From Dugong dugon (lineage: Eukaryota; Chordata; Mammalia; Sirenia; Dugongidae), in assembly GCA_030035585.1 (NCBI GenBank), contig CM057462.1:115377234-115441233 (forward strand): a stretch of 64,000 nt of DNA, given 5' to 3'. Under the pieces are notes generated by a model. It had not been told where the DNA came from, did not search any database, and saw only the letters and a list, made by a program, of their open reading frames with translations. A program made the translations under genes and the position numbers. Shown here piece by piece: positions 57,195 through 64,000 of this stretch (the stretch's first letter is position 1; each line of letters starts with the position of its first letter).

Positions 57195-58060
57195 TCTCTT
57201 TTTTAAAAATAATATTTTATTGTGTTTTATGTGGAAGTTTACACAGCATATCAGGATCCCATTTAACAATTTTTATACACATTGTTCTGGGACATTGGTT
57301 ACATTATTCACAATGTGTCAGCATTCTCATTATTTCCATTCTGTTCGTTCTGTTTCCATTAAGCAAGCTTCCCTTCCCTTACTTCCCTTCTCATCTTTGC
57401 TTTAACTGTTTGGTCTCATATAGTTGATGACTTAAGGGAACACAGTACTCATGGGTGATACTGTTTATTTTATAAGCCAATCTATTATATGGATGAAAGA
57501 TGACCTCTGGGAATGGCTTCAGTTCCAAGTTCAAAGGATATCTTTGGGTGATAGTCTTGGGGCTTCCTCTAGTCTTTATCAGTCCAGTAAGTCTGTCCTT
57601 TTTTAGGAATTTGAGTTTTATTCTACATTTTTCTCCCATTCTATTCTGGTACCTTCTATTGTGTCACTGGTCAGAATGGTAGATAGTGGTAGCTGGGCAA
57701 CATCTAGTTCTTCTGGTCTCAGGCTAAATGAGGCCATCGTCCGTGTGGGCTATGAGTCCTATGGATTAATAGTTTCTTTTTCTTCTTTGAGTCTTTGATT
57801 TCCTTCATTCTATGTTTTTCCAGATGAGCAGAGACCAATAGTTGTATCTTAGATGGCCATTTGCAAGCTTTTAAGACCCCAGACGCTACTCACCAAACTA
57901 GGATGTAGAACATTATCTTTATGGATTATGTTATGCCAACTGACTGAGTTGTTCCCCGAGAATATGGTCCCAATCCTTTTAACCCAGTAAATCCATCCCA
58001 CAAAGTATTTGGATATGTCTAGGAAGTCTCCATAACTGAGCCTCCTATGTATATATAAAT
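57195..58060 (-). mobile_element. L1 3'UTR, second subfamily
   Basis: Minus-strand L1 3'UTR without ORF2: 'ataatattttattgtgttt', 'aagcaagcttcccttccc', 'tcttagatggccatttgc', 'taagaccccagacgctactc' and 'gttgttccccgagaatatgg', then ending near a TA-rich simple repeat. Homologous to 5146-5900 but clearly diverged, so from another L1 lineage. 5'-truncated. Confidence 0.8.
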
Positions 58061-58929
58061 ATGTATACAGCACACACAAACACGTATATACATATACACT
58101 TACACATTCACACGTATGTATCTATGCCTTTCTTTTTAAGATACTAGGTTTACATCTCAATCCTTTGTATGACAGACTTATCCAACCTTGACCTTATCCT
58201 GCTGCACCTCCCCTTCTGCAATAAAAGATACCTGGAGTGATTGCCCAGAGGAGTGTTGGTACAGAAAAATTATGAATCCCCCCTCCCCAGTTTTCAAAAC
58301 TGAGCTAGACATAATAATGTTAAACTATATCACATTTCTTGCAGTGCCACCAGAGATAGAAGAGTCACAGGTTGGCTGTCTACATTTACAGTTTTTCTTT
58401 GAACTGTTTGCAATGCCAGACCCTTTAAGAATAAGGCATTCATTCAGGAAACACAATAAAAATAATTTTTAATATATTTCTTAGGTCTGAGTTTATTAAT
58501 TTTTTTTCTTCGAAGAAACGCAGATGGAAATCACAGCTGTTCTGTTAGAGAGTAAAAAGAAACCAGTTCAAAACTATCACTAAATAACAACTTCGGAAAT
58601 ACAAATTTGGGAAATCATAGCACGAGAGCAACTAAGAGATACAAATCATAGGATTTATCTTCCATCATTTGTCTAATTTGTTTTGCTCTCCTGCATTGTG
58701 TTAATACAAAAGAAGAAACATGCAGGTCAAACCCTGGTACAAGGAATATCATTATTACAAAAATTCTATCTAATCAGAAGGTAGCAAAAATCCATAACCA
58801 GGAACAGTATTTCAGAACTTCAGATTCAAGACAGTAAAGACTATGGAAAATTTCTTAAACTCTGTGGTAAATTGATATTAATTAAACATTAACCAAGTAT
58901 TCACTGGGCTTAGGAATCAGCCATGCTGA
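58061..58929. other. No recognisable gene; simple repeat at the start
   Basis: 58061-58125 is TA/CA-rich ('acacacaaacacgtatatac'). The rest is unique-looking with no coding signature. Confidence 0.4.
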
Positions 58930-59140
58930 ACACCATAACCAGTTGTCATCAAGTCATTTCCAACTCCTGGTAACCCCAGGTGTGTCAGAATAGAACTGTG
59001 ATCCATAGAGATTTCAATAGCTGATTTTCCGAAGTAGATCACCAGGTGTTTCTTACAAGGCACCTCTGCGTGGACTTCAATCTCCAATCTTTTGGTTAGC
59101 AGCCGATCATGCTAACCATTTGCACCACCCAGGAGTGCAA
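58930..59140 (-). mobile_element. AfroSINE variant
   Basis: 'taaccagttgtcatcaagtc', 'gtaaccccaggtgtgtcag', 'gaagtagatcaccaggtg', 'caatcttttggttagcagc' and 'tgcaccacccaggag'. It differs from the other AfroSINEs by the 'gctgattttccgaagtagatc' segment, defining a third subtype here. Confidence 0.8.
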
Positions 59141-59214
59141 ATACAAATGTGATCTGATTAGTACCGATCAAGAACCTATGACACACATCTAAGAGTTTGG
59201 ACTGCACTATATGA

Positions 59215-59390
59215 CCAGCACTTTAAATGTTAGTTAATTTTTACAACTGCAGTTCATCTATCTATTATTAGGTGCATGAGATTTAGGTAACTTGTCCTAT
59301 ATAGCAAAGACGTTGCAGAACCAAGATTCAAAGTCCAAACACATGCATGCCTATTGACAGAACCCCTGTGTTTTCACTATGCCATGCAGG
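59215..59390 (-). mobile_element. MIR SINE remnant
   Basis: 'gatttaggtaacttgtcc', 'agcaaagacgttgcagaac', 'caagattcaaagtccaaac' and 'gtgttttcactatgcc' match the reverse MIR 5' half. Confidence 0.6.
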
Positions 59391-59827
59391 TTTTCAGGGC
59401 TTACTGAGATGAGAGGGACACATCTCTAAGTTAACTTCCGTTGGACTGTCTGAGTAAGGTAAGAGCAGAGATTTATAATACCTAGACCCTTTGACCCCTG
59501 GCCATGCTGGCTTTGAGTAAAAGGCAGAGCCCGATGCCTGAGGGCCTCAACTTGCCAGAAAGTAAAGCCCTGTCATGCTGTTTGTCCTTCATACTCTACC
59601 TTCAAGTTTCATCACAAAACATCTCGAGGCCAAGGTACCAGACGCCACAGAGCCACTTGAATCAGAAGAACAGTATTTAGGACCATTCATAGACTTGCTT
59701 TATCATTTTCCATTTTTATTCAGTGGATTCCATGAGTTTCATATCTTTTTTTTTAGCACTGTATTATTACATACTATATTTTAAAATTTGTGTTATTTGT
59801 TTTACTAAGATTACCTAGATTTGAAAC
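59391..59827. other. No recognisable feature
   Basis: No gene or repeat recognised apart from a short (ca)n at 59828-59839, just beyond this stretch. Confidence 0.4.
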
Positions 59828-59849
59828 ACACACACACATACCTTTCGTA

Positions 59850-59923
59850 AGTATCAGTTTCTTCATGAGCTAAATGAGTATAATAATCCTATCTCCTTCT
59901 TTGAGCTATGAAGGTTAAGCAAT
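59850..59923 (+). mobile_element. MIR SINE fragment
   Basis: 'agtatcagtttcttcatgagc' and 'taatcctatctccttctttgag' match the forward MIR core. It is cut by the RTE insertion next to it. Confidence 0.5.
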
Positions 59924-59933
59924 AAAATAAATG
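59924..59933. repeat. TSD, left copy, of RTE copy E
   Basis: aaaataaatg, identical to 63153-63162. Confidence 0.85.
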
Positions 59934-62900
59934 CTGTAGTTAGGTGCCATCAAGTTGGTACCAACTCATAGCAACACTATGTACAACAGGACAAAATACT
60001 GCCCGGTCCTGCACCATCCTCACAATCCTTGTTATGTTTGATCCCAACGTTGCAGCCACTGTGTCAGTCCATGTTGTTGAGGGTCTTCCTCTTTTTCTGA
60101 CTCTCTACTTTACCAAGTATGATGTCCTTCTCCAGGGACTGGTCCCTCCTGATAACATGTCCAAAGAATGGGAGATGTAGTCTCGCCATCCTTGCTTCTA
60201 AGAAGTATTCTGGCTATACCTCTTCCAAGACAGATGGGCTCATTCTTTTGACAGTCCATGGTATATTCAATATTCTTCGCCAACACCATAATTCAAATGC
60301 ATCAATTCTTCTGCAGTCTTCCTTATTCTTTGCCGAGCTTTCGCATGCATATGAGGCAATTGAAAACACCATGGCTTGGGTCAGATACACCTTAATCTTC
60401 AAGGTGACATCTTTGCTTTCAACACTTTAAAGAGGTCTTTTGCAGCAGATTTGCCCAATGCAATGAATGCATCATCTGATTTCTTGACTGCTGCTTCCAT
60501 GGGTGTTGATTGTGGATCGAAGTAGATGAAATCCTTGACAACTTCGATCTTTTCTCCATTTATCTTGATGTTGCTTATTGGTCCAGTTGTGAGGATTTTT
60601 GTTTTCTTTATGTTGAGATGTAGTCTATATTGAAGGCTGTGGTCTTTGATATTCATCAGTAAGTGCTTCAAGTCCTCTTCACTTTCAGCAAGCAAGGTTG
60701 TGTCATCTGCATAACACAGGTTGTTGATGAGGTTTCCTCCACCCCGATGCCCCGTCCTTCTTCATATAGTCCAGCTTCTCGGATTATTTGCTCAGAATAT
60801 AGATTAAATAAGTATGGTGAAAGGATACAACCCTGATGCACACCTTTCCTGACTTTAAACCATGCAGTATCCCCTTGTTCTGTTCAAATGACTGCCTCTA
60901 GATATATGTATAGTTTCTGCATGAGCACAATTAAGTGTTCTGGAATTCCCATTCTTCTCAATGTTATCCATAATTTGTTATTATCTACACAGACAAAATG
61001 CCTTTACATAGTCAGTAAAACACAGGTAAACGTCTTTCTGGTATTCTGTACTTTCAGCCAGGATGTATCTGATAGCAGCAATGATATCCTGGTTACATGT
61101 CCTCTTCTGAATCTGGCTTGAATTTCTGGCAGTTCCCTGCCAATGTACTGCTGCAACCATTTTTGAATGAACTTCGGCAAAATTTTACTTGCATGTGATA
61201 TTAATGATATTGTTCAATAATTTCCGCATTCAAGTGGATCATCTTTTTTGGAGTAGGCATAAATATGGATTTCTTCCAGATGGTGGGCCAGGTCTTCCAA
61301 ATTTCTTAGCATAGACAAGTGAGTACTTCCAACACCACATACTTATGTTGATACATCTCAGTTGGTATTCTGTCTAGTCCTGGAGCCTTGTTTTTTGCCA
61401 ATGTCTTCAGTGCAGCTTGGACCTCTTCCTTCAGTACCATCAGTTCCTGATCATACGCGACCTCTTGAAATAGCTGAACATCGACCAGTTATTTTTGGTA
61501 CAGTGACTCTTAGCATTCCTTCCATCTTCTTTTGATGCTTCCTGTGTCGTTTAATATTTTCCCCATAGAATCCTTCGATATTGCAACTTGAGGCTTGAAT
61601 TATTTCTTCGGTTCTTTCAGCTTGAGAAATGCTGAGTGTGTTCTTCTCTTTTGGTTTTCTAACTCCAGGTCTTTGCACATTTCATTATAATACTTCACTT
61701 TGTCTTCTAGAATCACCATTTGAAATCTTCTTTTCTGCTCTTTTACTTCATCATTTCTTCAATTTGCTTTAACTACTCTACGTTCAAAGGCAAGTTTCAG
61801 AGTCTCTTCTGACATCCATTTTGGTCTTTTCTTTCTTTCCTGTTTTTAACGACCTCTTGCTTTCTTCATGTATGATGTACTTGATGTCATTCCACAACTT
61901 ATCTGGCCTTTGGTCATTAGTGTTCAATGTGTCAAATCTATTCCTGAGATAGTCTCTAAATTTAGATGGGATATACTCAAGGTCATACTCTGGTGGTTTT
62001 GGACTTGTTCTAATTTTCTTCAGCTTCATCTTGAACTTACATTTGAGCAATTGATGGTCTGTCCCACAGTCAGTCCCTGTCCTTGTTCTGACTGATGATA
62101 TTGAGCTTTTCCATTGTCTCTCTCCACAGATGTAGTCTATTTGATTACTGTGTATTCCATCTGGAGAGGTCTATGAGTATTATAGTCACCCTTTATGTTG
62201 TTGTAAAAGGTATGTGCAGTGAAAAAGATGTTGGTCTTGCAAAATTCTATCATGTGATCTCCAATATCATTTCTATCACCAAGGCCATATTTTCTAACTA
62301 CTGATCCTTCTTCGTTTCCAACTTTCGCATTCCAATCACCAGTAATTATCAATGCATCCTGATTGCATGTTCAACCAATTTCAGACTGCAGAAGTTGGTA
62401 AAAATCTCCAATTTCTTCATCTTTGGCATTAGTAGTTGGTGAGTAAATTTGAATAACAGTTGTATTAACTGGTCTTCCTTGTAGGCGTATGGCTATTATC
62501 CTATCATTAAACCACTGAACTTCAGGATAGATCTTGAAATGTTCTTTTTGAGGATGAATGCAATGTCATTCCTCTTCAAATCGTTATTCCTGGCATAGTA
62601 GGCCATATGATTGTCTGATTCAAAATGACCAATACCAGTCCATTTCAGCTCACTAATGTGTAGGGTATCGATGTTTATGAGTTCCATTTCATTTTTTACA
62701 GCTTCCAATTTTCCTAGATTTTATACTTTGTACATTCCACGTTCTGATTATTAATGGATGTTTGCAGCTCTTTCTTCTCATTTTGAGTCATGCCACATCA
62801 ACAAATGAAGGTCCAGAAAGCTTGACTCCATCCATGCCATTAAGGTCAACTCTACTTTGAGGAGGCAGCTCTTCCCCAGTAGTCTTTTGAGTGCTTTCCA

Positions 62901-63152
62901 ACCTGAGGGGTTCATCTTCTGGCACTATATTATGCAATATTCTGCAGCTATTCATAAGGTTTTCACTGGTTTAATTCTTTTCAGAAGTAGATCACCAAGT
63001 CCTTCTTCCTAGTCTGTCTTAGTCTAGAAGCTCACCTGAAACCTGTCTGCCATGAGTGATGCTGTTGGTATTTGAATACCTGTGGCATACCTTCCAGCAT
63101 CACAGCAACACGTAAGCCCCTACAGTATGACAAACCAACAGACTCGTGGAGG
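59934..63152 (-). mobile_element. Full-length RTE (BovB-like) LINE, copy E
   Basis: 3,219 bp on the minus strand with a perfect 10-bp TSD. 5' leader (63152 down to ~62792), one ORF, and an (aac)-type tail degraded to 'ctgtagttaggtgcc'. It mirrors copy D (36286-39460) in opposite orientation, ~20.5 kb away. Overall less disrupted than copies A and B. Confidence 0.9.
59940..62791 (-). pseudogene. RTE ORF (endonuclease-reverse transcriptase), disrupted
   Basis: ATG at 62791-62789 starts 'MTQNEKKELQTSINNQNVE'. The endonuclease shows 'MELINIDTLHISELKWTG' and 'NHMAYYARNNDLKRNDIAF' (62496-62708) and 'MIITGDWNAKVGNEEGSV' (62137-62352). The linker is at 61784-62050. The catalytic box YADD is intact at 60712-60723, followed by 'KTKILTTGPISNIKINGEK' (60399-60695). 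The C-terminus has 'IASYACESSAKNKEDCRR' (60214-60402), and the stop codon is at 59940-59942. Several frameshifts between these blocks prevent a full product. Confidence 0.85.
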
Positions 63153-63162
63153 AAAATAAATG
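63153..63162. repeat. TSD, right copy, of RTE copy E
   Basis: aaaataaatg, identical to 59924-59933. Confidence 0.85.
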
Positions 63163-63555
63163 TAAGGCCTGCTATACTGTAAATGATGAACAAATGCTAA
63201 CCAGTATTTTTGAATTTTCTAAACTTCTGATTTTTTTTTTTTTTTTTACCTTAGGTGCAAGGCAGATTAAGATGAACACTATAATGCACATGCTTATATT
63301 AATTTTCAAAGAAGAGTGATCCTCCCTTGCTAATTGGGGTTTTGTGGCAATTTATTACGGGAGTGCACTCTGATTAGGACAAGAGGGGAAGCATTTCCAT
63401 CAGCGATGACCTCACTGGGAGGGTTCCCAGTGCTTTCAAGAAGGGGATGTCCACCAAGTTTATGCACAGTATCACAACCTGAGCTTGAATGACTTATCTT
63501 CTTGCATTTATTCTTTGCAGAAGAGAGCTTCTGTTTAATTAGTTTTCCAACATCC
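63163..63555. other. No recognisable feature
   Basis: Contains a T17 tract at 63231-63247; otherwise unrecognised. Confidence 0.4.
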
Positions 63556-63563
63556 ACTAGTGG

Positions 63564-63784
63564 CAGGGCTGGATTACCCAGTAAGCAAGGCATGCACAGG
63601 TCCAATTGTGCCTTCCCACCAATCTACAGTGCACAATTTCACCTGTCCCCCACTATATCAAAGATGTGGTGAAACCTGTGTGAAATTGCTCACCACAGAT
63701 TAGCAAGTAAACACTACTAAGCCCATGCGTACCTTGCTCAATGCAAGCCATCGCGTACCATGCTTACTGCTTAATTGGCACCTG
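63564..63784. mobile_element. Palindromic hAT-type MITE with 8-bp TSD, second copy
   Basis: 221 bp. The left end 'cagggctggattacccagta' and the inverted right end 'caggtgccaattaagcagta' are terminal inverted repeats, continuing inward through 'gcaagg..tgc' to a centre near 63660 ('atcaaagatgtggtg'). The flanks actagtgg (63556-63563) and accagtgg (63785-63792) are an 8-bp TSD with one mismatch. Homologous to 40153-40347, which supports one hAT-derived MITE family. Non-coding. Confidence 0.8.
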
Positions 63785-63792
63785 ACCAGTGG

Positions 63793-64000
63793 GCAGAGGA
63801 TTCTGCTAAAATGCTTCAGTGGTAGTTGTTCATCTTACACATACAGGGTTCTTTTTGACTCTCGCAACATTCCTTTGTTCAATCAGATGTTCCCAGGGCA
63901 GTAGGACAGTATTACATACACATGCAGCTAGGGCCATTTTCCTCATTAGAGAGCTATGCAACTGGTTGGAGCTTTGAGGCTTGTTGTTGTCTGAGGTGGT
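63793..64000. other. No recognisable feature
   Basis: Unique-looking sequence to the window end. Confidence 0.4.

Noticed and set aside
58061..58125. Z-DNA or regulatory element in a TA/CA tract
   Set aside because: Short mixed simple repeat next to an L1 3'UTR; no further evidence of function.

Overview
This is nuclear DNA from a placental mammal, almost certainly an afrotherian and most probably an elephant. The evidence is the repeat content: many AfroSINE copies (tRNA-derived SINEs starting like 'ggagccctggtggcgcag'), a dominant RTE/BovB-type LINE ending in (aac)n whose 3' end is shared with tRNA-headed SINEs, and a mammalian L1 with a 3'UTR different from primate L1. I found no host protein-coding exon, no functional RNA gene and no CRISPR or bacterial feature. 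The open reading frames present are decayed transposon genes, their antisense shadows, or chance frames.

Layout. 0-4.8 kb: unrecognised sequence, then a 500-bp internally deleted RTE element, an L1 3' fragment and SINE pieces. 4.86-13.29 kb: one nearly full-length minus-strand L1 (3'UTR with a G-rich tract, broken ORF2 with endonuclease and reverse transcriptase, a long inter-ORF gap, frameshifted ORF1, and a 5'UTR with two 266-bp monomers). 13.3-20.5 kb: old unique DNA with MIR, SINE, LTR and RTE fragments. 20.5-23.3 kb: old L1M remains split by a solo LTR and a SINE. 25.7-30.9 kb: two large minus-strand RTE copies plus a third fragment. 32.9-36.0 kb: SINEs, a tRNA-Gly pseudogene, a tRNA-Gly-headed RTE-tailed SINE and a hAT transposase relic. 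36.3-39.5 kb: a full-length plus-strand RTE with target-site duplication (TSD). 40.0-40.35 kb: a palindromic hAT-type MITE composite. 41-46.8 kb: LTR, MIR and SINE remnants. 46.8-51.3 kb: a repeat-poor AT-rich stretch. 51.7-59.4 kb: MIRs, an RTE fragment, SINEs, a four-level nested LTR/SINE structure and an L1 3'UTR. 59.9-63.15 kb: a second full-length RTE, minus strand, with TSD. 63.56-63.78 kb: a second palindromic hAT MITE.

How the parts relate. The window holds a nearly complete set of parts for one LINE/SINE parasitic system: autonomous RTE copies, a deletion derivative keeping only the two RTE ends, SINEs built from a tRNA-Gly head plus RTE 5' and 3' sequence, a separate tRNA-Gly-like sequence, and abundant AfroSINEs. 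By my boundaries RTE-derived sequence is roughly a fifth of the window and L1 another fifth. Family names come from sequence I recognise by eye; no database search was run, and boundaries without a stated TSD are approximate.
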